Under the pieces are notes generated by a model that was not told the DNA's origin, did not search any database, and was given only the letters and a program-made list of their open reading frames with translations. DNA of 64,000 nucleotides from Alcanivoracaceae bacterium (GTDB lineage Bacteria > Pseudomonadota > Gammaproteobacteria > Pseudomonadales > Alcanivoracaceae): NCBI GenBank assembly GCA_029212745.1, contig JARGOL010000009.1, positions 1-64,000 of the forward strand. The letters run 5' to 3'. The first letter of the stretch is position 1. The number at the start of each line of letters is the position of its first letter. The translations under genes were made by a program, and so were the position numbers. Shown piece after piece: positions 53,964 through 63,811 of the stretch.

Positions 53964-55388
53964 ATGTTTCCCTGATCTTCGGCTGGTGAGTTGTAATCGG
54001 TGCCTGGCTCTGTCCGCCGGGCACACGGATAGTCGCCCAGCGTGAAATTCATGTCAAAGCGCACTGGCATATTCGGCTTGAGACATCAGGGCCGGCGAAC
54101 CGGGTCGGTGTCCGCTTGTTAAAGCGTTGGTGTGCTTGCCAAACGGAGCGCTGGTTCGTGGCGGCGCGGAAGCACAGCCAGCAGAGGAGGATAGTTTCAT
54201 TGGCGTTTTCAGGAGTACCGGCCGCTGCAGAGGGAGATACGTGCACCTGGGGCATGGCGTTTCCTTGCTCCTGTTTTCTCGCCGCTGCAATATTTAACAT
54301 ATATGCACACCATAAGTGTACACTCCGCTTATAAATCAATGGCCTATGTTAACCGCCGTGTCAACTGTGCTCCGTCACAGCCTTGGTTCCCGGCTCAATC
54401 GCATTTTCGGCCGCGATTGCCCCGATAGAACCGCGGGGAGGGGAGGCCGTGCCGGCGCGAGTTCCCGCTGCTCGATCAGTTCAGCTCCACGCTGCAATTG
54501 ACTAGGAGAACATTGGGGTCTGGCCTCAATTTCACATGCCCTGCGAGCAGGCAAGCAATTCCCCGGTAAGATAGAGGGTGATCGCTGAAAATGATGCTTG
54601 GGCGCTTCAGCGAGACTGTACTCTCCATTCGGGGGCAGAGAGGTACAGGAGCTATGGCTCGCCGCCTAGCTCTGCTTGAATGGTTACCCGGAGTGGTGTC
54701 TGGACAGATTTCTCAGACGGGCGATCTAAAGCGATGAGTCGGTTGCGGGAGAAGGGGGACTGGCAGTGCTCGTGGCATTCAACTTAGCAACACTCCAGCA
54801 GGTGGGGCTTCTGGAATCACTCAAAGGGCTCTCCGAACCTTCGTCGGATTGAATAGTCATGGTACATGGAAGAGGAGTAATTACCAAAGACAATGCGGCG
54901 TAGACGCCATGCAAAGCCCCGTAGCGCGTTGACTAACCAGCAAGCGCCTCTGCCTTCAATGATTTCAGCCGGAAGACCCCGCTAGCATTTGGCTGCAATT
55001 CGGAGCCGAAACAAATAATGACAGAGAAGGGCCTAGAGAACTGGTGGGGATTCACTCGACATCCCGCAATTTCTCGTAAACACGCGCCCAGAAATGCGCG
55101 ATAGCTAGGGATCAGGGATCTCCGCTTCATACAGCTTGACGCCGCAGGTCGTGGGTAGTTTGAACGCAGTCCGGCAATTCACTGCTTTTCTCGCGCCAGG
55201 CGCAGACATCCCAGCGGCAAATCGGTGGCGTCGGCGTATTTAATTGGATTGCCCAGTACCCCTGGTCTGTATTGCTCACAACCCCTTCCCTTTGTTGAAG
55301 CGCCAGGAGGCTGGAAGGGTGTGAACGGTCGTGCTCGTTCCGGCGTATGAAGGGGCCAGTAGCCACTAGTTATGGGGATGTGTAAATC
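53964..55388. other. Gene-poor junction region, 1.4 kb
   Basis: No convincing gene. Two short minus-strand frames (54933-55130 and 55127-55366) overlap by 4 bases, but neither has a ribosome binding site nor a domain I recognise. A 10-bp palindrome AGTGTACACT lies at 54315-54324 inside ATAAG-N11-CTTAT. Around 54513-54532, TTGGGGTCTGGCCTCAA is a near-palindrome of a type seen near insertion scars. Base composition is visibly poorer in G and C than the flanks. Likely a rearrangement or integration boundary. Confidence 0.5.
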
Positions 55389-55417
55389 TTGACAGTTGGT
55401 TGGTCAAACAAATAAGC
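55389..55417 (+). promoter_or_regulatory. Promoter with overlapping inverted repeat, 55.4 kb operon
   Basis: TTGACA at 55389-55394 is a perfect -35. AATAAG at 55411 begins a -10-like stretch after 16 bases. The same -35 lies in TTGACAGTTGGTTGGTCAA, whose ends are inverted (TTGAC-N9-GTCAA), a possible repressor site. It is 48-70 bases upstream of the first gene of the eight-gene operon. Confidence 0.5.
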
Positions 55418-55464
55418 TTCTCAAAGTACCTTTACGCCTATTGTCCTTGCTGTTCGGAGGAGCT

Positions 55465-56334
55465 ATGAATTCTGTGCCTATCCAGCCCCGTAAAGTCGCT
55501 TTTGATGTCTCGTCTGTCCCGCGCCACTGGAATGGTGGTGATCCGGTGCTGACCCGTTTCTTTGATGCCCTGTCGGTGCATTTCCCCGAAGGGGAGCGGT
55601 TCTTTATCCAGTCCGTACGCCATTTTCAGGATCAGGTGTCGGATACTCGGTTGCGCGAGGATATCCGTCATTTCATCCGTCAGGAGGGCCAGCACGGCAT
55701 CGTCCATGACCGCTTCAATGACGTTATGGCTGGTCAGGGCGTGGAGGTCGAGAAAGTAACGGCCAATCTCCGGTTGTTTATCCGGACCACGCAAAAGTAC
55801 CTACCCAAGAAATACCAGCTCGCGATGACTGCTGCCTTTGAGCACTTCACGGCCACCCTGGGTGAGGCCATGATCAGCGACGAGAACGATATGTTCCGCC
55901 AGGCGGACCCGGTAATGCGAGCGCTGTTCCTATGGCACGGCGTGGAAGAAGTGGAACACAAGGCGGTGGCTTATGATGTTTACCAAGGCGCAGCAGGCGG
56001 CGGCTACCTGACCCGTGCCTCGGCCTTGGTGGTGGCCACCCTGATGGTGCATCTGGTGGTGGCGCCGGTGTTCTGGAATATGCTTAGGCTAGATGGCGTT
56101 ACTCGCCAGCCAGGTGTGATTCTGCGAGGTTTGAACAAGTTGTATGGCCGCAAAGGCATTCTGACTGGCATGTTACCGGAGTTTCTTGCTTGGTTCCGCC
56201 CCGGGTTTCATCCTTGGGATACCGGCATGCCGGAGCAGGTCGCCGCTTGGCTTGAGGAGTATGAAGCGCACGGTGATCCGATGCGGGCATCGCAGATCAT
56301 TTATGGTCCGGCGGAAGTCGAGCGGGCAGCCTGA
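55465..56334 (+). CDS. PF10118 metal-dependent hydrolase-like protein
   Basis: 289 residues from ATG 55465 with CGGAGGAGC directly upstream (the frame is open from 55396 but has no site). Ferritin-like metal residues: Glu74, His77 and His81 in RQEGQHGIVHDRF, Glu126-His127, and EEVEHKAVAYD (161-171). The middle has two hydrophobic stretches (about 180-205), perhaps membrane-associated. The family is called a predicted metal-dependent hydrolase but its chemistry has not been shown. First gene of the operon; the next gene shares its last base. Confidence 0.8.
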   Translation: MNSVPIQPRKVAFDVSSVPRHWNGGDPVLTRFFDALSVHFPEGERFFIQSVRHFQDQVSDTRLREDIRHFIRQEGQHGIVHDRFNDVMAGQGVEVEKVTANLRLFIRTTQKYLPKKYQLAMTAAFEHFTATLGEAMISDENDMFRQADPVMRALFLWHGVEEVEHKAVAYDVYQGAAGGGYLTRASALVVATLMVHLVVAPVFWNMLRLDGVTRQPGVILRGLNKLYGRKGILTGMLPEFLAWFRPGFHPWDTGMPEQVAAWLEEYEAHGDPMRASQIIYGPAEVERAA

Positions 56335-57353
56335 TGCAAACAGTCAATACAGGCGTGCGCGGGGCCGGCCGACCGGACGCCTCAATTGTGCCGACACACC
56401 GGCCGGGGCGTCATTGCGGCAGCTCGGCGATTCGAGATTTGCTTGAGTTTCACGGCCTGACGCTGACAGAGGCCTTCTGTTTTGGCCTCGGGGCAGGGCT
56501 TGGTATCACCTATGTTGAGCTGCCCGACTCGGACACACCCTTTATGGTCCATGTTCGTTCGATGGGATTTGAAGAGAAGGTGTTCGCCACCTTGGCGGTG
56601 CCGTTTCATTGGGAGAGCTGGCAGGACCCCTCAGAAGCGGCAGAGGTGCTAGACCGGTATCTGGATCAGGGCCGGCCAGCGCTGCTGCTGACCGACATCT
56701 ATCATTTACCTTATTTCAAAAGCAGCACGCATTTTCCCGGGCACGCCATTGTGGCTTGGCGCCGTGGGGATGATGGCGACAGCATCATGGTTAGCGATAC
56801 CGAGCGCCCGGATCTTCTGCCAGTGCCGCGTGACGAGTTGGCGAAGGCGCGTTTCTCGCCGGCACCGCCGTTCGTCCATCACGGGTCCCTTTTCGCGCCA
56901 AGTGCTGTCTTTGCTGAGCTGTCACCGGATCGAGTCCTTGAAGCGATTGTCTTTAACGCACGGGCACTCAAACAGGGAAGCCGCACCAGAGGTATTGCTG
57001 CACTCAGAACCTGGGTTAAGGACCTCCCCAGATGGCAGGCCTTTAACAAGTGGCCTTGGCTACTTCGCTTTGCCTATCAGGTTATCGAAAAGCGGGGAAC
57101 CGGCGGTGGCGGCTTTCGCGTCATGTATGCCGAGTTTCTCGACGAGGCTCAGGCAATGTTGCCAGAGATTGGGACGGCGGGCTTACCGCGCCTGATGCGC
57201 GAGTGTGCTAACGCCTGGTCGGCATTGGCCGAATGCCTTCGCAGGGGTTCTGAAGGTAAGCAATTCCCTGTGGATCCGATTGCCCGGGCAATTGACTCGG
57301 TTCGGGTTGCCGAGTTGCGGTATGTAGATGCCGCATTGACGATGCAGAAATAA
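56334..57353 (+). CDS. BtrH_N/DUF4872-type acyltransfer protein
   Basis: 339 residues. The N-terminal BtrH_N domain has HCGSSAIRDLLEFHG (27-41) with Cys28, then EAFCFGLGAGLGITYVE, STHFPGHAIVAW with His136, and MVSDTERPD with Asp154, a Cys-His-Asp arrangement of the papain-like acyltransferase that in butirosin synthesis moves an acyl group from carrier protein to an amine. The C-terminal DUF4872 region (about 170-339) is helical. Placed among CoA-thioester genes, it could transfer an acyl group from CoA or ACP; no carrier protein is present. Substrate unknown. Confidence 0.75.
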   Translation: MQTVNTGVRGAGRPDASIVPTHRPGRHCGSSAIRDLLEFHGLTLTEAFCFGLGAGLGITYVELPDSDTPFMVHVRSMGFEEKVFATLAVPFHWESWQDPSEAAEVLDRYLDQGRPALLLTDIYHLPYFKSSTHFPGHAIVAWRRGDDGDSIMVSDTERPDLLPVPRDELAKARFSPAPPFVHHGSLFAPSAVFAELSPDRVLEAIVFNARALKQGSRTRGIAALRTWVKDLPRWQAFNKWPWLLRFAYQVIEKRGTGGGGFRVMYAEFLDEAQAMLPEIGTAGLPRLMRECANAWSALAECLRRGSEGKQFPVDPIARAIDSVRVAELRYVDAALTMQK

Positions 57354-57388
57354 ATTACTGCAGTAATAAAATGGAGAAGACGGGGAAT

Positions 57389-57862
57389 ATGACAGCATCT
57401 AGTCCGGATTTCCAGGCGTTGTTGGCAGCGAAGGCCTTTTTTGGCAGAGAGCATCCGCTGTTCAGTGCATTTGGTATTGAAGTTGGAGAAATGAGCCAGG
57501 AAGGCGCCGCCATGAGTATGGCGTGCGTAAACGATGTGCAGGATTCCAATGGAGCTGTCCACCGGGGAGCGTTAAGTACGCTCGTAGATACCACCTGCGG
57601 GTTGGCAATCTTTGCTCGTCTGGGTGACATGCGGCCGATTGCGACCATTGACCTGCGCGTCGATTTCATCGCAGCCCCGCAAGCCGGCGAGGGAATATAC
57701 AGCAAGGTAACCTGTTTTGCCGTTGAGGGAGAGGTGGCCTACGTGCGGGGCGAGGCCCGGGGTTGCGACAGCGACAGCCTGCTTGCGTCGACATCCGGCA
57801 GTTTCGCTATCGGTACGCTCGGCCCTTCGTTTGATCCTGGCTCGAGGAGAAATGATGAATAA
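57389..57862 (+). CDS. Hotdog-fold thioesterase, operon gene 3
   Basis: 157 residues from ATG 57389 (GGGGAAT upstream); ATG 57371 lacks a site. The hotdog signature is AVHRGALSTLVDTTCGLAIF (His-x-Gly with the following helix), then TIDLRVDFIAAP. Similar to PaaI-type phenylacetyl-CoA thioesterases. Together with the next gene (8-base overlap) it makes a pair, as at 32841-33777. Confidence 0.83.
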   Translation: MTASSPDFQALLAAKAFFGREHPLFSAFGIEVGEMSQEGAAMSMACVNDVQDSNGAVHRGALSTLVDTTCGLAIFARLGDMRPIATIDLRVDFIAAPQAGEGIYSKVTCFAVEGEVAYVRGEARGCDSDSLLASTSGSFAIGTLGPSFDPGSRRNDE

Positions 57863-58334
57863 GCAATTGTCGACGGACCCAGTTGATGCAGTCAGCGGCA
57901 GTGGTCCAGAGGCGGAAACACGTTTGTCACCGGTGTCGTTTGATGATTCGCCATACTCGCGTTTCCTCGGCATAGAACAGGAAGCAGTCGATGGCAAGCT
58001 TGTGTACAGAATGACATTCCGTGATCAGCACATCGGCAACCCGTTAATCAGAACCTTCCACGGTGGCATCATTGCCAGCTTTGCCGAAGTGGTCGCGGCA
58101 CGCCACCTGCAGGCCAGCGGCGTTCTCCATGACCCCTCTGCTTGCACCAGCATGACCTTCGATTACCTGCGACCTGCGTTTGCCGGCAGCCTCAGTGCCG
58201 AGCCCGAGGTGGTGCGTGCGGGCCGGCGCTTTGTCGTGGTAGAGGTCAATGTGTTCCTTGAGAAATCGCTGGTATCACGAGGCCGGTTTATCTATCGCCG
58301 TCCGAGCACCGGCAACTGCTCGAGCCCATCTTAA
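57855..58334 (+). CDS. Hotdog-fold thioesterase, operon gene 4
   Basis: 159 residues from ATG 57855, spaced 6 bases from GAGGAG; the frame is open from 57717. TFHGGIIASFAEVVA (His-Gly-Gly) and SMTFDYLRPAFAG are the hotdog core. Partner of the preceding gene. A fifth hotdog gene lies cut off at 63796-64000. Confidence 0.83.
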   Translation: MNKQLSTDPVDAVSGSGPEAETRLSPVSFDDSPYSRFLGIEQEAVDGKLVYRMTFRDQHIGNPLIRTFHGGIIASFAEVVAARHLQASGVLHDPSACTSMTFDYLRPAFAGSLSAEPEVVRAGRRFVVVEVNVFLEKSLVSRGRFIYRRPSTGNCSSPS

Positions 58335-58349
58335 CAACGGAGTCTCGCT

Positions 58350-59900
58350 ATGCATATTTCGCAGACCCTGCGCCGCGCCGTTCAACTGAACGGACATGGG
58401 ATTGCCACCGTGTTTGCCAATCGTCGTCAGAGCTGGTTTTCCTTCCAAGATCGAGTGGCGCGTCTGGCGACCGGGTTAACCGAACTTGGTATAGAACCTG
58501 GCGATCGGGTTGCGATTCTTGCGCTGAACAGTGATCGCTATCTGGAGTATTTCTATGCGGTCCCCTGGGCCGGGGCGGCAGTCAATCCTGTCAATATTCG
58601 TCTGGCGCCTCCGGAGATTGCTTACACATTAAATGATTCCGGCTCCAGGGTGTTGTTTGTTGACGACGCTTTCGCCGCCATGCTGCCGGCGCTGCGGCCG
58701 ATCCTGAAATCGGTTGAACATGTTGTCTTCACCGGTGACGGCGCGCGGCCTGACGGCTGCGTTGACTATGAGTCGCTGATTACCCAATCAAGCCGAATGG
58801 CTGACGCCGATAGTGGCGGTGATGATCTCGCCGGGCTGTTCTACACCGGCGGCACCACCGGACGCTCGAAAGGGGTGATGTTGAGCCACGACAATCTCGT
58901 ATTCAATGCACTCAATGTGGTCGCGGAGATGGGCTATGACCGTGACACTGTCTACATGCATGCCGGCCCGATGTTTCATCTGGCGGATATGGCCAGCACC
59001 TTTGCGGTCACTCTGGCGGCAGGCACCCACGGCATCGTGCCGCGCTTTGACGTTGATACGGTGCTGGCGTTTATCCAGCAGGAAAAAGTGACCAATACGC
59101 TGCTCGTGCCGACCATGATCAATCTTCTGGCCTCATCCGGGCGCATTGGTGAATATGATGTCAGCAGCATGAAACGCATGCTCTACGGCGCTTCACCGAT
59201 GCCGGAGGCCGTGCTGCACAGTGCTATGGAGCAGATGCCGTCAGTGTCTTTTGCCCAGGGGTACGGCCAGACTGAAGCCTCACCGATCATTACCTCTCTC
59301 GGTCCGGAGCATCATGTCCCCGGCGGTGAGAAATTGCGCAGTGCCGGACGGGCGGCGATAGGCGTGGAGGTGATGGTTCTCGATAAGGATGATCAGGAGG
59401 TCGCACGCGGTACGGTAGGGGAAATCTGTGCACGCGGGCCCAACGTAATGCTTGGCTACTGGGGAATGGAATCCGCTACTGTAGAAACCCTGCGCAATGG
59501 CTGGCTACACACCGGCGACCTTGGCTACATGGATGAAGACGGTTTCGTGTTTATTGTTGATCGTGCCAAGGACATGGTGATCAGCGGCGGTGAAAATATT
59601 TTTTCGGTGGAAGTCGAAGGAGCCATCTACAGTCACCCGGCGGTTCAGGAGTGCGCTGTGATCGGCATTCCTGATGAACGCTGGGGCGAAGCCGTCCATG
59701 CGCTGGTGGTATTACGCGACGGTGTCAGCGCCAGCGAGACAGATATCATTGCTCATTGCCGGGAGAAAATTGCAGGCTACAAGGTGCCGCGCAGAGTCGA
59801 GTTCCTCTCGGATCCGTTGCCGGTCAGCGGCGCCGGAAAGATTTTAAAGAACGAACTGCGTGCGCCTTATTGGGAAGGCAAGCAGAAGCTGGTGAACTAA
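58350..59900 (+). CDS. Acyl-CoA synthetase (AMP-forming)
   Basis: 516 residues. The AMP-binding motif YTGGTTGRSKGVMLSHDN (about 167-184) and motif YGQTEASP, then TGDLGYMDEDGFVFIVDRAKD and a C-terminal KIAGYKVPRRVEFL...GKILKNELR with the catalytic Lys. Substrate class is not set by these motifs; the operon suggests a medium acid or dicarboxylate. It would feed the dehydrogenase pair downstream. Starts 15 bases after the thioesterase stop. Confidence 0.9.
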   Translation: MHISQTLRRAVQLNGHGIATVFANRRQSWFSFQDRVARLATGLTELGIEPGDRVAILALNSDRYLEYFYAVPWAGAAVNPVNIRLAPPEIAYTLNDSGSRVLFVDDAFAAMLPALRPILKSVEHVVFTGDGARPDGCVDYESLITQSSRMADADSGGDDLAGLFYTGGTTGRSKGVMLSHDNLVFNALNVVAEMGYDRDTVYMHAGPMFHLADMASTFAVTLAAGTHGIVPRFDVDTVLAFIQQEKVTNTLLVPTMINLLASSGRIGEYDVSSMKRMLYGASPMPEAVLHSAMEQMPSVSFAQGYGQTEASPIITSLGPEHHVPGGEKLRSAGRAAIGVEVMVLDKDDQEVARGTVGEICARGPNVMLGYWGMESATVETLRNGWLHTGDLGYMDEDGFVFIVDRAKDMVISGGENIFSVEVEGAIYSHPAVQECAVIGIPDERWGEAVHALVVLRDGVSASETDIIAHCREKIAGYKVPRRVEFLSDPLPVSGAGKILKNELRAPYWEGKQKLVN

Positions 59901-59934
59901 TTGTTGTTCTGCTTCAGACATCTCGGAGAAGAGT

Positions 59935-61095
59935 GTGAACCTGGAATTCAGTGACGAAGAATTGGCGTTTCGGGATACTATACGCCAGTGGATGAAAGCG
60001 AATGTGCCGGACGATCTGCGCCGTTGCACCGCCCGTGGCGCAATGCCGGGCAAGGAGATGCAACAGCGCTGGGAGCGCCTTCTCGGTGAACAGGGCTGGC
60101 TGACAGTGACCTGGCCGGAGCAGTATGGAGGCCCCGGCTGGACCGCGACGCAGCGATATATTTTTGATCTTGAGCGCGCATCGGCCGGCGCCCCACCGAC
60201 CAGCCCTTTCGGCGTCGCCATGGTTGGCCCGGTGCTTTATACCTTTGGCTCGCCGGAGCAAAAGGATCGCTGGTTGCCCGGCATACGCAGCGGTGAAATG
60301 CTCTGGTGTCAGGGTTACTCCGAGCCCAATGCCGGCTCTGATCTGGCATCCCTGAAGACCCGTGCCGAGCGCCATGATGATCACTATCTGGTCAATGGCC
60401 AGAAAATCTGGACTACCCAGGCACATTGGGCGGACATGATGTTCTGTCTGGTGCGTACCGATAGCACGGTCAAGCAGCAGCAGGGTATTTCGTTCCTGCT
60501 GATTGACATGAAAACGCCCGGCATCGAAGTGCGCCCCATCTACTCTATTGATGGCCATCATCATCTCAACGAAGTCTACTTCACCGATGTCAAGGTGCCG
60601 GTCGAGAACCTGGTCGGCACCGAGGGCATGGGCTGGACCATAGCAAAGTTCCTGCTGACGCATGAGCGAACGACCATTGCTGGGGTGGCGGACACTCAAA
60701 ATGAGATCAATCGCCTCAAAGCGGCCCTGGCAACCATGGCGGAAAACTATGACAAGCACCAAGCAGCACGTCGTGTCGCCGCTCTTGAAATTGATCTGAT
60801 GGCGCTAGAGTACACCAACTTCCGCACCGTGGCAGCGACTGACGAAGGAAAGCCCTTCGGGCCGGAGTCTTCGGGGTTAAAAATCAAGGGTACCGAGCTT
60901 CAGCAAAGTGTTTCACAGGCCATGGTCGAGCTCGGCGAGCTATTGTCCCTGCCCTGGGATAATGAGCAGCCGATTGGCAATGAGGTATTCAATCGCGCCA
61001 GTCGCCGTTACAACTTTCTGCGAGCCTGCACAATATACGGTGGCTCCAATGAAATTCAGAAGAACGTGTTGGCAAAAATGCTGCTCGGATTGTGA
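59935..61095 (+). CDS. Acyl-CoA dehydrogenase, PimC-like large subunit
   Basis: 386 residues from GTG 59935 (CGGAGAAGAG upstream). The start NLEFSDEELAFRDTIRQW, GWLTVTWPEQYGGPGWTATQ, then GYSEPNAGSDLASLKTRAER and NGQKIWTTQAHWADMMFC look like pimeloyl-CoA dehydrogenase large subunit. FAD enzyme of beta-oxidation type. The adjacent smaller family member suggests a heteromeric enzyme like PimC/PimD or the FadE28/29 pair. Substrate not established. Confidence 0.87.
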   Translation: MNLEFSDEELAFRDTIRQWMKANVPDDLRRCTARGAMPGKEMQQRWERLLGEQGWLTVTWPEQYGGPGWTATQRYIFDLERASAGAPPTSPFGVAMVGPVLYTFGSPEQKDRWLPGIRSGEMLWCQGYSEPNAGSDLASLKTRAERHDDHYLVNGQKIWTTQAHWADMMFCLVRTDSTVKQQQGISFLLIDMKTPGIEVRPIYSIDGHHHLNEVYFTDVKVPVENLVGTEGMGWTIAKFLLTHERTTIAGVADTQNEINRLKAALATMAENYDKHQAARRVAALEIDLMALEYTNFRTVAATDEGKPFGPESSGLKIKGTELQQSVSQAMVELGELLSLPWDNEQPIGNEVFNRASRRYNFLRACTIYGGSNEIQKNVLAKMLLGL

Positions 61096-61103
61096 GATAG
61101 GCC

Positions 61104-62207
61104 ATGGATTTCAAGCTCTCTGAAAACACGACAATGATCGCCGATACGGCGCGTCGTTACCTGAAAGACAACTACTCGTTCGATATCTATCGGTCGCAGC
61201 TACAGGAAGCGGATCATCTGCATGCTGCGCGCTGGCAAGCGATGCTGGAGCTTGGCTGGTTCGGATTGCCATTTCCAGAATCCTGCGGCGGTTATGGCGG
61301 CAACTTGGTGGATGTTGCGGCCATCGTACGCGAAACCGGAGCGGCACTGTGCCTCGATCCTTTCGTGGATCTCGTCGTGTCACCCGGCAAACTACTCGAA
61401 TACATCAATACATCCGAGTCGCTTGCGATACTGGAGGACGTCATTGCCGGGCAGGCTCGTGTGGCCTGTGGGCTTTATGACCGGTACGCCGGGTATCAGG
61501 TGACCAAGCCATCGCTGCGGCTTAACGGTTATCGCCTGTCCGGCCAGAAGCATGTGGTGCCGGACGGCGGCTGCGCCAAGAGGATACTGGTGTCCGCCAT
61601 GGCGGGTGATGAGCTGCTGATCCTCGCACTGCCGGTTGAGCAGTGCCAGATCGAGCGCTACCGTCTGCTTGACGGTAGTCGGGCATCCAGTCTGATGCTG
61701 GATGATCTGGAAATCACCGATGCCATGATCCTCTGTCGGGGTGAGGTGGCAAGGCAAGCACTAAGCGGTTGGTTCGACTATATGTGCGCGCTGGATTGTG
61801 CGCGCATGTACGGCGCCGCCAGTCAGGTTTTCGACGACACGCTGGAATATGCCCGAACTCGCAAGCAGTTCGGCACGGCCATTGGTAGTTTTCAGGTAAT
61901 CCAGCATTACCTCGTCGATATGTTTATTGATCTTCAACAGCTTGAATCGATGCTGCTGATGGTGCTGGTGAAAGCAGAAAGTGAAACGGTATCAGAGCGT
62001 GTGCGCGCCACGGCCGCAGCAAAAGCCTATTACGCCAGCCAGGCGGTGAGGATTGCCCAGCAGGGCATCCAGATTCACGGTGGTGTTGGTGTCACAGAAG
62101 AGCTGAATATCGGTCATTACTTTCGCCTAATCACACATTGTTCGTTGAGCCATGGTAGTCGCGACCATCACGTTAGTCGTTTTATCGAGGCGGATGCGGC
62201 TGTATGA
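61104..62207 (+). CDS. Acyl-CoA dehydrogenase, PimD-like small subunit
   Basis: 367 residues. [19 protein letters not shown] opens it; middle region is diverged compared with the large subunit (residues 115-210 lack the usual SEP motif), but the C-terminal [17 protein letters not shown] is clear. Divergence in the FAD-binding middle part fits a partner subunit in a heterotetramer, the pattern known for PimD and ChsE1. Starts 8 bases after the previous stop, and overlaps the next gene by 4 bases. Confidence 0.83.
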   Translation: MDFKLSENTTMIADTARRYLKDNYSFDIYRSQLQEADHLHAARWQAMLELGWFGLPFPESCGGYGGNLVDVAAIVRETGAALCLDPFVDLVVSPGKLLEYINTSESLAILEDVIAGQARVACGLYDRYAGYQVTKPSLRLNGYRLSGQKHVVPDGGCAKRILVSAMAGDELLILALPVEQCQIERYRLLDGSRASSLMLDDLEITDAMILCRGEVARQALSGWFDYMCALDCARMYGAASQVFDDTLEYARTRKQFGTAIGSFQVIQHYLVDMFIDLQQLESMLLMVLVKAESETVSERVRATAAAKAYYASQAVRIAQQGIQIHGGVGVTEELNIGHYFRLITHCSLSHGSRDHHVSRFIEADAAV

Positions 62208-63811
62208 GCAAATATGATTTCATCATTGTCGGTGCCGGTTCTGCGGGCTGTGTGCTCGCTAATCGGCTCAGCGAGGGTGGCCGCTATCGTGTCTGCCTGA
62301 TCGAGGCAGGCCCCCATGACAACAGTGGTTTCGTTAACGTGCCTTTCGGAGTAATCGGCCTGATCAAGGAAGGCAAACGCAACTGGGGTTACTACACCGC
62401 AGCGCAAAAACATCTTGGTAACAGAAAGCTCTACTGGCCGCGCGGCAAGACTCTGGGGGGCAGCAGCTCGATCAATGCGATGGTCTACATCCGTGGCCAG
62501 CATCAGGATTATGACGACTGGGCTGCCGAAGGGGCATCTGGCTGGGACTGGGAAAGCGTTCGACCGATCTTCAATGCCCACGAGAACAATGAGCATTATC
62601 CTGCGGATGGTCGGCATGGCGTTGGTGGCCCGTTGAATGTTACCCGGGTCCGCGATATCAACCCGCTCACGCCGTTGTTTGTCAAGGCGGGCGAAGAGCT
62701 TGGCTATCCCCGCAACGACGATTTCAACGGTCCCGAGCAGGCCGGTTTCGGGCTTTTCCAGGTGACGCAGAAGGACGGCCGGCGCTGGAGTGCTGCGCGG
62801 GCCTTTCTGGACCCGGCAAGAGCGCGCGAAAACCTGCATATTCTGACCGACACACTGGTTACCCGAGTGCTGATTGATAGCGGCAGGGCAACCGGAGTTG
62901 AGGTTTGTGACAGCGCCGGGAAGGTTTCAATCATCGAAGCAAATGCCGAGGTGATACTTGCCGGCGGGGCAATTAACTCACCACAACTTCTGATGCTGTC
63001 CGGAGTGGGTGATCGCGGCCACCTCGCTGAGGTCGATATTGACTGCCAGCATCACTCTCCGGAGGTGGGTAGCAATCTTCAGGATCATCTGGACATGACG
63101 ATCATGGTCAAGGACCGGAGTCGGCAGGCCATCGGCATGTCACCGTTCTTCGTGCCACGATTGATCCGGGCGTTCTACGACTATTTTCGCCACCGTCGCG
63201 GGTTCCTCGCCAGTAATGCTGCCGAAGCGGGCGCTTTTGTCAGCGTCCTCAGTGACCCGTCGCGACCGGATGTGCAACTTCATTTTCTGCCGGCATTTTT
63301 GCGTGATCATGGTCGCGAGCTGACGCCGGGCTTTGGCTGCACCATTCACGTTTGTCAGTTGCGACCGAAGAGTCGGGGTCGCATACTTCTGGCCGGTAAG
63401 GATCCGTTCGCCGCGCCCCTGATTGATCCTAATTATCTCTCTCACCCGGATGACATCGCGGTGTTGCGCGAGGGGGTCAAGCTGGCCAGAAGGGTGTTTC
63501 ACAGTGAGGCCTTCTTGCCGGCCTTCGGTGGTGATGACAAACCGGATGCGAGTATTGTCAGCGATGCCGATATTGAAGAAGATATTCGCCAGCGCGCTGA
63601 AACCATTTACCATCCGGTCGGCACCTGCCGCATGGGCAGCGACGATCGGGCGGTGGTGGATACACGCCTTCGGGTCAATGGTGTGCATGGTTTGCGGGTT
63701 GCAGATGCCTCGATCATGCCGCTGCTGATCAGCGGTAATACTAACGCTCCCTGCATGATGATCGGCGAGCGGGCGTCGCGCTTTATTCTTGAGGATCAGG
63801 CAATCAGGTAG
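62204..63811 (+). CDS. GMC-family alcohol dehydrogenase (choline-dehydrogenase/AlkJ-like)
   Basis: 535 residues. FAD motif [21 protein letters not shown] (about 6-26), [19 protein letters not shown] (GMC signature 1) and [16 protein letters not shown] (signature 2), with C-terminal [10 protein letters not shown] and [24 protein letters not shown] holding catalytic His and Asn. No signal peptide; peripheral membrane in AlkJ. It probably oxidises a primary alcohol to aldehyde, feeding the CoA ligase route. Last gene of the operon. Confidence 0.92.
   Translation: MSKYDFIIVGAGSAGCVLANRLSEGGRYRVCLIEAGPHDNSGFVNVPFGVIGLIKEGKRNWGYYTAAQKHLGNRKLYWPRGKTLGGSSSINAMVYIRGQHQDYDDWAAEGASGWDWESVRPIFNAHENNEHYPADGRHGVGGPLNVTRVRDINPLTPLFVKAGEELGYPRNDDFNGPEQAGFGLFQVTQKDGRRWSAARAFLDPARARENLHILTDTLVTRVLIDSGRATGVEVCDSAGKVSIIEANAEVILAGGAINSPQLLMLSGVGDRGHLAEVDIDCQHHSPEVGSNLQDHLDMTIMVKDRSRQAIGMSPFFVPRLIRAFYDYFRHRRGFLASNAAEAGAFVSVLSDPSRPDVQLHFLPAFLRDHGRELTPGFGCTIHVCQLRPKSRGRILLAGKDPFAAPLIDPNYLSHPDDIAVLREGVKLARRVFHSEAFLPAFGGDDKPDASIVSDADIEEDIRQRAETIYHPVGTCRMGSDDRAVVDTRLRVNGVHGLRVADASIMPLLISGNTNAPCMMIGERASRFILEDQAIR

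Noticed and set aside
54933-55366. Two short minus-strand frames overlapping by 4 bases
   Set aside because: Overlap looks operon-like, but there is no ribosome binding site, no domain and the surrounding sequence appears decayed; could be remnants. Left unannotated.
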